Position numbers and translations under genes: made by a program
Shown: positions 1 to 8,242 of the stretch, one piece after another
How the letters are laid out: each line of letters opens with the position of its first letter
Position numbering within the stretch: position 1 is the stretch's first letter
The notes under the pieces: generated by a model
The model's database searches: none
What the model was told of the DNA's origin: nothing
What the model saw: the letters and a program-made list of their open reading frames with translations, nothing else
NCBI GenBank assembly: GCA_034432375.1
Contig: DAOUCA010000043.1
Location: forward strand, 1 to 64,000
Direction: 5' to 3'
DNA length: 64,000 bases
DNA from: JAHBVH01 sp034432375
Lineage (GTDB): Bacteria > Chloroflexota > Anaerolineae > Caldilineales > Caldilineaceae

Positions 1-4
1 ACCA

Positions 5-128
5 TTACCCACAAGTGTGCGGCGAGCGTGGCGTTCCGGGGACGGCACACGAGTTGATGCGTTACCAGAGCGCATCTGTGCCGTCCCCGGAACGCGACCC
101 TACCACCGGCCCACAAAGATGTGGGTAA
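5..128. repeat. Nested palindromic intergenic element
   Basis: Two nested perfect inverted repeats are visible: an inner 18-bp pair (31-48 with 78-95) and an outer 9-bp pair (TTACCCACA at 5-13, TGTGGGTAA at 120-128). No convincing gene lies inside. The open frame at 17-205 runs through the palindrome and has no family features. This looks like a REP/MITE-type element, cut near the window edge. Confidence 0.6.
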
Positions 129-445
129 AAGTAAGCCCCAACCTGGGGAGCGGTTGCCTCCTAGGCGCGGGAGGGGTCCGTTACCCATCACAACTTGTTT
201 CATAAAACACTAGTACACAATGGCGTAAGTAAGCCCATAGCTCAACCCCACCCTAGCCCTCCCCAGTGTGGGGAGGGAATCGTCACGCCATACTGTTGGT
301 TTATTTACGCCGCAATGTACTAGCTGAATGGCTTAGATTAATTGTAACTACTATGACAATGTTAAAGTGGTACTGAATGAATTCAGCGGAGCTTAGATAA
401 TTTAACGTTATCGTACTACGCACCTGCCGCCGATCGTTGACTCGG
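129..445. other. Gene-free stretch with small hairpin and degenerate repeat
   Basis: I see no gene here. A hairpin lies at 257-277 (CCCTCCCC, 5-nt loop, GGGGAGGG); it has no T-run, so it is a poor intrinsic terminator. At about 349-420 there is a degenerate inverted pair whose right end reads TAATTTAACGTTATCGTA, close to the ends of the element at 11461-11567. This stretch is downstream of the GMC gene that stops at 446. Confidence 0.45.
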
Positions 446-2008
446 CTACTTCCCCTGTCGCATGAAATCGGCCACCCGCTCGCCAATCACCATGCTCGTG
501 ACATTGGTGTTGGCGCGGATGCAATCCGGCATGATCGACGCATCGACCACGCGCAGCCCCGCCAGCCCATGCACCTTGCCAACCCGATCGACCACCGCCA
601 GCGGGTCGCTCGCCGGCCCCATTTTGCAGCTGCTCGAGCTATGGTGGCTGGTGGTGGCATTGCGCAAGATCCAACTATCCAGCGCGGCGTCGCTGGCGAG
701 ATCCTGCTTGCTCAGGTTGATCGTACCCTCGCTGATCGCCCGGTAGGCCGGATGTTCCAGCAGATCGGCGACGAGGCGCACCGCTTCTCGATGGCGCATC
801 CGGTCAAATTCTTCGGCAAAGTAGTTGTAATGCAGCGCGGGCTGCACATGCGGGTCGGTTGAGGTAAGGCGCACCGATCCTGTGCCAATTGCCAAATAGA
901 GCGCCGGCGTCACCTGAAAGCCAATCGGTGGATTGTCGCTGGTGTCTCCTTCGGCCAGGTCGTTGGAGGCGGGGATCAGGATCATATCATTGCGCAAATG
1001 CGAGCCGGACGCTGTGTAGCGCAAGGTCGTGTTGAGGCGCGGCGTACGCCAATCGTTGACAATCGCTGGCTTGGTGCGGATGCGGATGGGCGTCTGCGGA
1101 TGATCGCGCAGATTCTTGCCAACACCCGGCAGGTCGTGGATAACCGGAATGCCCAATGCACGTAACTCGTCGGCGGGGCCAACCCCCGAGTGGAGCAAGA
1201 GATGGGGCGATGCAATCGTGCCGCCACTGATAATGATCTCATCGGCGTAGATGGTGGTCAGCGTGCCCGCCTCTTCTGCCAGCACCCCAATGGCCCGTCC
1301 GTCGCTAAATAGCACCTTATGGACAAAGGTATTGCCTTGGATCGTCAAGTTCGGTCGCGATCGCGCCGGGCCCAGATAGCCCAGGCTGGTGCTCCAGCGA
1401 ATGCCATCGACATTGTTGTGCGCCAACGGCCCGACACCGCTACTCCCCGGCGCATTTTGGTCGGGGCAATCAGGGTAGCCGGCGGCGCGACAGGCGTCAT
1501 AAAAGGCGGCGTGGTCAGGAGTCCACTCGTCGCGTTTGAAACGCCAGGCCGGGATCGGCCCACGGTCGCCGTGGTAATCGAGATGGCCGTAATCGAGATC
1601 GCGTTCATTCATACAGAAAAAGGGCAAGAGGTCAGCAAAGCTCCACCCGTCATTGCCCGCCGCCGCCCAGGCGTCGTAATCTTCCGGCTCGCCACGCAAA
1701 AAGATCATGGCATTGATCGCGGTTGAGCCGCCAATGAGTTTGCCACGCGGCACAAAGCTTGCGTTGGCAGTTGGCGTAAAAGTAGCCTGGTAGCCCCAGC
1801 CGTATTTCGTGATCGGCCCAAAGGCGCGCGCCCAGAGGTTACGCGGCTGGCCGTGGGCAAAGCGCACCTCTTCGGGGAGTTGCTCTTCGCTGGCAAAGTC
1901 CGGTCCCGCCTCTAAGAGCAAGACGCTCCAATCAGGATCTTCGGTGAGGCGGGCAGCGAGGATCGCACCGGCGGCCCCCGCGCCGATAATGATGGTGTTG
2001 TAGCTCAA
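446..2008 (-). CDS. GMC-family FAD-dependent oxidoreductase (choline/alcohol dehydrogenase-like), copy 1
   Basis: A 520-residue protein of usual GMC length. Residues 5-35 are the FAD ADP-binding fold with a GAGAAGA glycine motif followed by LLLEAG. The substrate half ends with a TSHHSSSSCKMG block carrying the expected active-site His, and a C-terminal RANTN motif carries the second catalytic position. GMC enzymes oxidise an alcohol to an aldehyde or ketone with FAD; the substrate cannot be read from sequence. The start is TTG at 2008, supported by AAAGGAG eight bases upstream and by equal length with the neighbouring paralog. It is the last gene of a probable amidohydrolase-GMC-GMC operon. 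No signal peptide is visible, so it is probably cytoplasmic. Confidence 0.9.
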   Translation of the reverse strand: MSYNTIIIGAGAAGAILAARLTEDPDWSVLLLEAGPDFASEEQLPEEVRFAHGQPRNLWARAFGPITKYGWGYQATFTPTANASFVPRGKLIGGSTAINAMIFLRGEPEDYDAWAAAGNDGWSFADLLPFFCMNERDLDYGHLDYHGDRGPIPAWRFKRDEWTPDHAAFYDACRAAGYPDCPDQNAPGSSGVGPLAHNNVDGIRWSTSLGYLGPARSRPNLTIQGNTFVHKVLFSDGRAIGVLAEEAGTLTTIYADEIIISGGTIASPHLLLHSGVGPADELRALGIPVIHDLPGVGKNLRDHPQTPIRIRTKPAIVNDWRTPRLNTTLRYTASGSHLRNDMILIPASNDLAEGDTSDNPPIGFQVTPALYLAIGTGSVRLTSTDPHVQPALHYNYFAEEFDRMRHREAVRLVADLLEHPAYRAISEGTINLSKQDLASDAALDSWILRNATTSHHSSSSCKMGPASDPLAVVDRVGKVHGLAGLRVVDASIMPDCIRANTNVTSMVIGERVADFMRQGK

Positions 2009-2045
2009 GGTCGTGCTCCTTTGGTTTGGACTGAATAGAGTATTC

Positions 2046-2109
2046 AGGAGTTACGCAATTACCGGCGGCTGAGCCTGCCGAAGCCAGCGGTAATTGCGTA
2101 AGCCCTACT
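2046..2109. repeat. TTACGCAA-ended palindromic element, copy 1
   Basis: The ends read GGAGTTACGCAA and TTGCGTAAGCCCT, so the element is an inverted repeat filling the gap between the two GMC genes. Read in reverse complement it matches the start and core of the element at 10171-10244 (AGTAGGGCTTACGCAA, then a GC-rich core). Probably a non-autonomous REP/MITE-like repeat. Confidence 0.6.
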
Positions 2110-2114
2110 ATTGG

Positions 2115-3677
2115 TCATTTTCCCTGCCGGATAAAGTCGGCGATCCGCTCGCCAATCACCATCGTCGTCACGTTCGTATTGGCGCGAATGCAATCGGGCA
2201 TGATCGAGGCGTCGGCCACACGAATTCCCTCTAGCCCATGCACCTTGCCAACCGAATCAACGACAGCCAGCGGATCGCTGGCTGGTCCCATTTTGCAGGT
2301 GCTCGAACTGTGGTGGCTGGTGGTGGCGTTGCGTAGAATCCACCCATCGAGCGCAGCGTCGGTGGCAAGATCATCCTCTGTCAGATTGTCAATCCCATCG
2401 CTAATCGCACGATAGGCGGGATGATCGAGTAGATCCACCGTGAGCCGAATCGCCTCGCGTTGCCGCCGGCGGTCGAACTGCTCGACATAATAATTATACT
2501 CGAGCACAGGTTGTTTGTGTGGATCGGCGGTGGCGAGGTGGAGCGAGCCGGCACTGGCGGCGAGATAGAGGCATGGCACAAGGTAGAAGCCAATCGGCGG
2601 ATTGTCACTAATGTCGCCGGCGGGCAGCGCATTGCTCGACGGCACGATGAAGATGTCGTTGCGCCACGGCGAGCCGGTTGCCGTGAAGGTGAGTGCCATG
2701 TTAAGTCGCGGTTGGCACCAGTCATTGATCACGTGAGGTTTGGTGCGCACACGGATCAGCGTCTGCGGATGGTCGCGTAGGTTCTGCCCGACCCCCGGCA
2801 GCGCCTGCACCAGCTCAATGCCCAATGCCCGCAATGCATCAGCCGGACCGATACCGGAATGGAGCAGAAGGTGAGGCGACGCAATCGCCCCGGCGCTGAT
2901 GATCACTGCGTCGGCGTAGATGGTCTTGACCGCACTCTCCTGTTCGGCAAGCACCCCGATCGCGCGCTTGCCGGCAAAGAGCACCTTGTGCACCAACGTA
3001 TCCCCTTGGATGGTGAGATTGGCGCGCTGTCGTGCCGGGGCCAGATAGCCCAGGCTGCTGCTCCAGCGGATGCCGTCGACATTGTTGTGCGCCAAGGGGC
3101 CGACGCCACCCGCTGCCGGCGCATTGTGATCTGGGCAAGTGCGATAGCCGGCGGCGCACGCGGCTTCGTAGAGGGCGGCATGTTCGGGGGCCCAGGTTTC
3201 CTCTTTGAAGCGATGTACCGGGATCGGTCCAGCGTCACCGTGATAGGTCAGATGGCCAAAGTCGAGATCGCGTTCATTTTTGCAGAAGAAGGGCAGCAAG
3301 TCGGCGAAGCGCCAGCCTTCGTTGCCCGCCGCGGCCCAAGCGTCATAATCTTCGGGAATCCCGCGCAGAAAGATGGTGGCATTGATCGCTGTCGAGCCAC
3401 CAACCAGCTTGCCCCGTTGAACGGCTATCGGCGGGGCGGTTGGTGTCATCGTAGCTTGGTAGCCCCAGTCAAAACGGGATGCCGGCCCAAAGGCGCGCGC
3501 CCACAGGTTCACCGGCCGTGTGTAGGCGTAGCGGATCTCCTCAGGTAGCGTCTCTTCTAGTGGAAAATCGGGGCCGGCATCCAGCAGGAGGACAGAATGG
3601 GTGGGATCTTCGGTGAGGCGGGCAGCTAGCACTGCGCCCGCTGCTCCGGCACCGACAATGATCGTATTGTAGGACAC
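2115..3677 (-). CDS. GMC-family FAD-dependent oxidoreductase, copy 2
   Basis: A tandem paralog of the downstream GMC gene, also 520 residues when started at GTG 3677. It has the same GAGAAGA FAD motif, the SHHSSSTCKMG active-site block and the RANTN C-terminal motif. A longer in-frame extension to 3761 exists but would overlap the end of the amidohydrolase gene, and the paralog lacks it. GTG 3677 restores the shared SYNTII N-terminus and has a purine-rich AGAAGAGAT upstream. Only 16 bp separate it from the preceding amidohydrolase, so co-transcription is likely. The two copies are similar along their length, suggesting duplication followed by substrate divergence. No signal peptide. Confidence 0.88.
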   Translation of the reverse strand: MSYNTIIVGAGAAGAVLAARLTEDPTHSVLLLDAGPDFPLEETLPEEIRYAYTRPVNLWARAFGPASRFDWGYQATMTPTAPPIAVQRGKLVGGSTAINATIFLRGIPEDYDAWAAAGNEGWRFADLLPFFCKNERDLDFGHLTYHGDAGPIPVHRFKEETWAPEHAALYEAACAAGYRTCPDHNAPAAGGVGPLAHNNVDGIRWSSSLGYLAPARQRANLTIQGDTLVHKVLFAGKRAIGVLAEQESAVKTIYADAVIISAGAIASPHLLLHSGIGPADALRALGIELVQALPGVGQNLRDHPQTLIRVRTKPHVINDWCQPRLNMALTFTATGSPWRNDIFIVPSSNALPAGDISDNPPIGFYLVPCLYLAASAGSLHLATADPHKQPVLEYNYYVEQFDRRRQREAIRLTVDLLDHPAYRAISDGIDNLTEDDLATDAALDGWILRNATTSHHSSSTCKMGPASDPLAVVDSVGKVHGLEGIRVADASIMPDCIRANTNVTTMVIGERIADFIRQGK

Positions 3678-3693
3678 AATTATATCTCTTCTC

Positions 3694-4536
3694 TTATGGC
3701 AATCGCCACAACGCCGCCGCGGTCCCACCCAAAATTTGCTCTTGCTCCCGTTCATTGACAAAGGGCAACCCTTCCCGAATCAACCGCAATTCCTCGGCCA
3801 AGGTCGGCCAGTTATGTTTGGCGCGGTGGTGACCAGGATAGCCGGTGCCCCAGACGGTGCGCCCGGCCCCAAAGGCGTTGACCAGTCGCTGGATAAAGGG
3901 GTGGACATCCCCATAGGGGAACTCTTGCTCCGAACGTCCGGCCACATCCGATAGCTTGAAACAGATGTTATCGTAGTGCGCCAGATTGACAATCGGGTCA
4001 AAGGCGGCGGGATCTTCGTCGATCTGCGGATAGCCCAGGTGGTCGATGATCAGGCGCAGATGCGGATACCGTTCGGCAATCGTCGCCACCTGGTCGGCCT
4101 GCTCGGCACGCATGTGAAACTGGATCACCACGTCGAGTGCGGCGATCTCTTCCCATAGCGGGCCATTTTGCTGTGTAATCAAAATTTTCTCATTGGGATA
4201 GTACATAGGATGGAAACGGAAGCCCGCCAGCCCCCGCTCCTTCACCCAATAGCGTACTTGCGCGGCGTTGTCAGAATCTTGCGGGTCGATCAGGCCGTGG
4301 CCGATAAAGCGATCGGGAAAGCGCTCGACCGAGTCGGCAATATAGCCGTTGTCCCAGGTCGACCAACTGGTCTGTACGAGGACCGCGCGGTCGACGCCGT
4401 GGGCGTCCATTTCGGCCAGCAACTCGTCGGCGGTGCCCGGCTCGTCGGGGAGGGCGGTCCAGTTGGGCGCGGTTGGGCCGATGGGGTAGCGGGGTGGGTC
4501 GATCTCCCAGACATGAACGTGGGTGTCGATGATCAT
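3694..4536 (-). CDS. Amidohydrolase-2 family metal-dependent hydrolase (TIM barrel)
   Basis: A 280-residue protein of typical length for this family. It begins MIIDTHVHVW, with metal-site His6 and His8. Other candidate ligands are His141 (QFHMR) and His166 (IDHLG). The family usually has an Asp late in the barrel in a WGSDYP-like motif; here it reads WGTGYP, with Gly232 at that place. The enzyme may therefore be altered or use another ligand. The start ATG 4536 is chosen because the family always begins with this HxH strand; the longer frame to 4722 would enter the neighbouring gene. Family members hydrolyse or decarboxylate cyclic or aromatic acids and lactones; the substrate is unknown. First gene of an operon with the two GMC oxidoreductases, so a short catabolic pathway is plausible. 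Confidence 0.85.
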   Translation of the reverse strand: MIIDTHVHVWEIDPPRYPIGPTAPNWTALPDEPGTADELLAEMDAHGVDRAVLVQTSWSTWDNGYIADSVERFPDRFIGHGLIDPQDSDNAAQVRYWVKERGLAGFRFHPMYYPNEKILITQQNGPLWEEIAALDVVIQFHMRAEQADQVATIAERYPHLRLIIDHLGYPQIDEDPAAFDPIVNLAHYDNICFKLSDVAGRSEQEFPYGDVHPFIQRLVNAFGAGRTVWGTGYPGHHRAKHNWPTLAEELRLIREGLPFVNEREQEQILGGTAAALWRLP

Positions 4537-4557
4537 GGGTCTGCCTTTTTTGATGTT

Positions 4558-4590
4558 GATCCTGAAACTCGATAATCGAATTTCAGGATC
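4558..4590. terminator. Strong hairpin between the SdrD-like gene and the amidohydrolase
   Basis: The arms GATCCTGAAACTCGAT and ATCGAATTTCAGGATC pair over 16 bp with one mismatch. It lies just past the stop of the secreted SdrD-like gene (minus strand) and ahead of the amidohydrolase start. It could end the upstream transcript or be a regulatory palindrome for the operon. There is no clear T-run, so the terminator call is tentative. Confidence 0.4.
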
Positions 4591-4633
4591 AATGGTTGAA
4601 TGGAGTGGTGCACGGTAGCTGCTACGCGCGGCT

Positions 4634-7600
4634 TTATTGCATGATCGCCGGTAAGAATACCCGCACCGGCGCACTTGGCTCCTCTGTCGGCGGTAGCGCC
4701 AACGGTACAAGTAGGAAGCCAAAGTCGATGGTCAGGTTGTTGGTGTCTGCCGGTTGAGCACTGCCAACGGGACCCAAGTCAACTTCGTTCGTCGGCTCAT
4801 CATCATACGTCAGCGTGATGACGCCGGTGCGAACGCCATTGGTGGCCGGATTGGGGACGTTGATGCCGTTATCGTTGAGATCGCCATCTGTGTTGGGATT
4901 CGCTTCGGTAGGATCGCTGCTGCTGAGCCCAGCTAGCGGGCCGCCGAGGGCAAAGTTGCTCGCATCGATGTGCACGATGTAGTCGCCCGGCAACAGATCG
5001 TTGAAATTATAGTAACCTTGATCATCGGTCGTGATCGTCATTGGTTGACCGTTGCCATCCAGAACCGGGTTGCCGGCACCATCTAGCAGTCGCACCAAGA
5101 CGTTGGCAATCCCGACCTCGGTGCCATCCATAATGCCGTTGTTGGCAACGCCACCGCCGGTGCCATTGTCCAGCCAGACGCGGTTGCCCAGGTTCAGCGG
5201 TTTATAGACGCCAAAGTCGGCTGTGAAGTTCACATTGTCATCGTCGAGCGCGCCGCTGTAGCTGCCGGCGCCGGGCTCAGCAATCGGTTGGCTGTTCGGT
5301 TGCAGATCGTAGACGGTGGTCGGCAAACCGTTGGTCGCCAGGTCTACATTGTCGATGCCATTTTCATCGGTGTTATCGTCAATGTCCGGACTGGTGCCGC
5401 TGCCCGTTGACGAGCGATAGTTGGCCAAGACCGCGCCACTTTGGAAGTTCGCCGCCTGCAAATGGACAAAATATTGCCCCGGTGCCAGATTGTCGAAGAG
5501 ATAGAAGCCGCCATTGGTCGTGGTCGCGGTGGCCAGCGGCGTGGTCGAAATGGGATCCGCCCCCGCGGGGAAGAGCGCCACCACTGCGCCATCCACACCA
5601 GTTTCGCCGGCGGCGGGTTCAAAGCGGCCATTGTTGTTGATGTCCACAAAGACGAGATTGCCAATGGCCACCCGTTCTACCTGGGCTGCGGTAAAGCCAA
5701 AGTCGTAGGTGTGATTGTTGAAACCGGGCGCTGAGAGATCGCTACAGGGGATGCTGTACAGCGCGTTATTTCCTGCTAGGATACCATTTGAATCACGCAA
5801 ATTGCCGTTGGTCGTACCGCTGTTGTCGGCCTGGGTCAAGGTGAGGCCGGCGAGTGGCACCTGTTGGGAGGTGCCGGTTGCATTGGGGATGCGAATCTCA
5901 TAGACTGCCGCCCCGTTAGGACCACAGAGACCAGCAACAATCCCGTTGGCGGCATTCTGGGTGACGTTGCTGTCATTGAAGAGATAGTCGCCGCCATTCG
6001 CCGTCACGGTGCTGCCGACCAAGATGCCATCGCGGTAGAGTTCAACGGTCACGCCGTCTATGCCCAGTTCATCCGGCCCTTGCACCCCATCGCCGTTGGT
6101 ATCTTGCCAGACGCGGTTGCCAATCTCCAATGGGGCCAGGGGGCAGAGCGCTTCCACGTCACCGAGACCGTTGGCCTTTTCAAAGAGTGCTGGGTCGCCC
6201 GATGCGTCAAAGATGCGGTAGCGATGGCTCGTCATACCCGTTGTGTTATTGTACCATTTGAAGCCGCCGTCACTGACCGCATTGGCACCTTCAATCGGGT
6301 TGAAGATCGATGCCACCACATCTGGCAACCCAGCGACTTGGGCCAGCGCGCCAAACGAGGTCTCTTGGTGGGTTGGGCTGACCTGCTCATCCTGGTAATA
6401 ATATTCGCCGCCGCCCGGTCCTTGGCCATCGCTGGCACCGCCGGTGGTTACGCCGCCACATGTGCCATTCGTTTCCAACGCCCAACCACCGCTGCCGTTG
6501 CGGCACGCTCGTAGAATATCGCCGCGCGCTTTGGCTGAATAGTTCCTTGAATCGGCGGGATCGGGACCACCGGCGACCGAACCAAAGAGATCGCCATCGC
6601 GGTCGCGCAAGGCAAGGATCATATCACCGTGGTCAAAGACGATGTCGGTGAGCCAGGGTTGTGCCCACTTGCCGTCGGCTTGAATCACGTTGTTGGGATT
6701 AAAGGTGGTGCGGTTGAGCCAATATTGCCATTGCAGATTGGTGGCACCGCGGTCATAGAGTAGCGAGAAATCGAGAATGGGCGTCGTCACAAATGCGCCA
6801 TTGATATAGAGAAAGATATACGCCCGCAACGCCTCGCGGTTTGTGACTGATTCCCCCGAACAGACGGCCCCCACATAGAGCTGCCCATCGGTCACGCCAA
6901 GGCCAAAGGCATGAAAGTCCACTGCCGCGCAGGAGGCCGGCACCGGGATCGCCGTTGCGGTAAAGGCATTTGGGTCAGCAATTGGGATCGACAGCAGTGT
7001 GTTGTCGGCCAGATTGACCGTGTAGAGGGCATCAAAGGTGTCGTTGATTTCGAGATCGCCGAAGCCAACTTTGCCCACCCTGTCGAATGAGTTGCTATCG
7101 TTGAGCCAGCAGTTGAAGTTGTTGTTATTGGCATTGTGGCCCGGCGACAGGCAGCTTTCTCCCGGCTGCGGATGGGGATCGGTGCCGGCGATGGCACCAA
7201 AATCATGAAAAAGAGTAGAGCCGCTGGGCGTGGTCTGGTAGATGGCGCCTGGTCCGTTGGGCCCGAAACCGCTGTGGCGTTTCATAAAGGCCGCGGTATA
7301 AATGGTCTCGTTGCGTGGATTCCAGGCAAGGCCCCAGACGGAACCGATCTCCTTGGCGGATGCCAGATGGGTTGGCGCTGGTGAACTCACCTGCCCTTCA
7401 TTGGTGGCGTCGGTACTGCCTGCCGTATAAGGAAAGGCGACCAACACATCATGGTCTTTGTTGACGCCATCTGGGTTATCATTCTGCTCGCCAAAGACAA
7501 AGCAAGAAGTTGCCAACGTGGGTGCCGGACTATTGCCACAATAATCGGCCGGATGGCTAAACGCGACATCCACATTGGCACTTGGTGCCGCCACAAAGGT

Positions 7601-7996
7601 GACCGATGTGCGTGAATTGGCGCCGGCTGCGCCTGGTTGCAGAAAGTCCAACGAACCATCAGCTGGCACTGTAAATTCCAGGCGCACGGGATAGGCGCCG
7701 ATCGGGTCGATGCCATAGCTGCCGTCGATGGTTGTCTCGCAAGAAGTCGCTGTGCCGTTTGCATCGTAGGCGGTGACGACAATGCCGGTCAGCCCAACTT
7801 CCGTGGCCGCTCGACTGCCGTCGGCATTGTAATCACGGAACGCAACACCGGTGATGCCGCTGCCGCTGCAGGGCGCAGCATGAGCCGTGGGTGCAACGAG
7901 AAAGAAGAGTGTAAATGCGAGCAAAGGGGCTAATACCAACGCGTGAAGGGTGGGCCAATGCAGTTGTGAATGAGAGTGATAGGTAAAATGCTTCAT
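4634..7996 (-). CDS. Secreted multi-domain SdrD-B/Cna-B-like surface protein
   Basis: A 1120-residue exported protein. A signal peptide occupies residues 1-40 (hydrophobic LLAFTLFFLV, then AHA before the cleavage point). An SdrD-B-like domain lies at about 46-125. A larger region (about 150-615), probably beta-rich or propeller-like, follows; three more SdrD-B-type domains start near 622, 777 and 934. Each shows the GNxVWxDxNxDG type of opening, a likely calcium site, and a YxFxDLxPGxYxVxxD ending. There is no LPxTG anchor. The last residues are RVFLPAIMQ, resembling a tail I recognise on many exported Chloroflexota proteins. AGGAG lies 7 bases before the ATG. Likely an extracellular structural or adhesive protein; no enzymatic motif is seen. 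It stands alone on the minus strand, flanked by hairpins. Confidence 0.88.
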   Translation of the reverse strand: MKHFTYHSHSQLHWPTLHALVLAPLLAFTLFFLVAPTAHAAPCSGSGITGVAFRDYNADGSRAATEVGLTGIVVTAYDANGTATSCETTIDGSYGIDPIGAYPVRLEFTVPADGSLDFLQPGAAGANSRTSVTFVAAPSANVDVAFSHPADYCGNSPAPTLATSCFVFGEQNDNPDGVNKDHDVLVAFPYTAGSTDATNEGQVSSPAPTHLASAKEIGSVWGLAWNPRNETIYTAAFMKRHSGFGPNGPGAIYQTTPSGSTLFHDFGAIAGTDPHPQPGESCLSPGHNANNNNFNCWLNDSNSFDRVGKVGFGDLEINDTFDALYTVNLADNTLLSIPIADPNAFTATAIPVPASCAAVDFHAFGLGVTDGQLYVGAVCSGESVTNREALRAYIFLYINGAFVTTPILDFSLLYDRGATNLQWQYWLNRTTFNPNNVIQADGKWAQPWLTDIVFDHGDMILALRDRDGDLFGSVAGGPDPADSRNYSAKARGDILRACRNGSGGWALETNGTCGGVTTGGASDGQGPGGGEYYYQDEQVSPTHQETSFGALAQVAGLPDVVASIFNPIEGANAVSDGGFKWYNNTTGMTSHRYRIFDASGDPALFEKANGLGDVEALCPLAPLEIGNRVWQDTNGDGVQGPDELGIDGVTVELYRDGILVGSTVTANGGDYLFNDSNVTQNAANGIVAGLCGPNGAAVYEIRIPNATGTSQQVPLAGLTLTQADNSGTTNGNLRDSNGILAGNNALYSIPCSDLSAPGFNNHTYDFGFTAAQVERVAIGNLVFVDINNNGRFEPAAGETGVDGAVVALFPAGADPISTTPLATATTTNGGFYLFDNLAPGQYFVHLQAANFQSGAVLANYRSSTGSGTSPDIDDNTDENGIDNVDLATNGLPTTVYDLQPNSQPIAEPGAGSYSGALDDDNVNFTADFGVYKPLNLGNRVWLDNGTGGGVANNGIMDGTEVGIANVLVRLLDGAGNPVLDGNGQPMTITTDDQGYYNFNDLLPGDYIVHIDASNFALGGPLAGLSSSDPTEANPNTDGDLNDNGINVPNPATNGVRTGVITLTYDDEPTNEVDLGPVGSAQPADTNNLTIDFGFLLVPLALPPTEEPSAPVRVFLPAIMQ

Positions 7997-8058
7997 AGTC
8001 AGCTCCTAAGGGTATCGTTCTCCGAAACTAAACTGCTTTTCAGAAGATGATCAATGTG

Positions 8059-8088
8059 AGCGCCTACGGAGGTGCTTCTGCAGGCGCT
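8059..8088. promoter_or_regulatory. Palindrome in the leader of the SdrD-like gene
   Basis: AGCGCCT (8059-8065) pairs with AGGCGCT (8082-8088) around a 16-nt loop. It lies about 60 bases upstream of the SdrD-like start codon, directly after a terminator-like hairpin. It could be an operator or leader structure; nothing identifies a regulator. Confidence 0.3.
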
Positions 8089-8091
8089 TAA

Positions 8092-8134
8092 AAATCTCAT
8101 GTGCGGAGATCGACGAACTCTGCACATAAGATTT
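8092..8134 (-). terminator. Candidate intrinsic terminator of the tandem MBL-fold gene
   Basis: On the minus strand the arms AAATCTTATGTGC-GAG and CTC-GCACATGAGATTT form a long stem with a 9-nt loop. The 3' arm runs into TTTTTAA. It lies about 110 bases past the stop of the gene at 8243-10123 and before the SdrD-like gene. The stem plus T-run is as expected for rho-independent termination. Confidence 0.5.
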
Positions 8135-8242
8135 ACTAACGTGTTAGAAAACGGATTGCCTCCCTGTGGGTAGTTGTTCGACCACTGTAGGGCAGTGAAA
8201 ATGCGTGGCTGTCCATGGCAACAACGCCACAGTGGTAGGCCA

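Noticed and set aside
17..205. 62-codon plus-strand frame at the left edge
   Set aside because: Runs through a nested palindrome; no family resemblance.
4558..4590. Confident rho-independent terminator
   Set aside because: The stem is strong but no T-run follows on either strand, so it is listed with low confidence.
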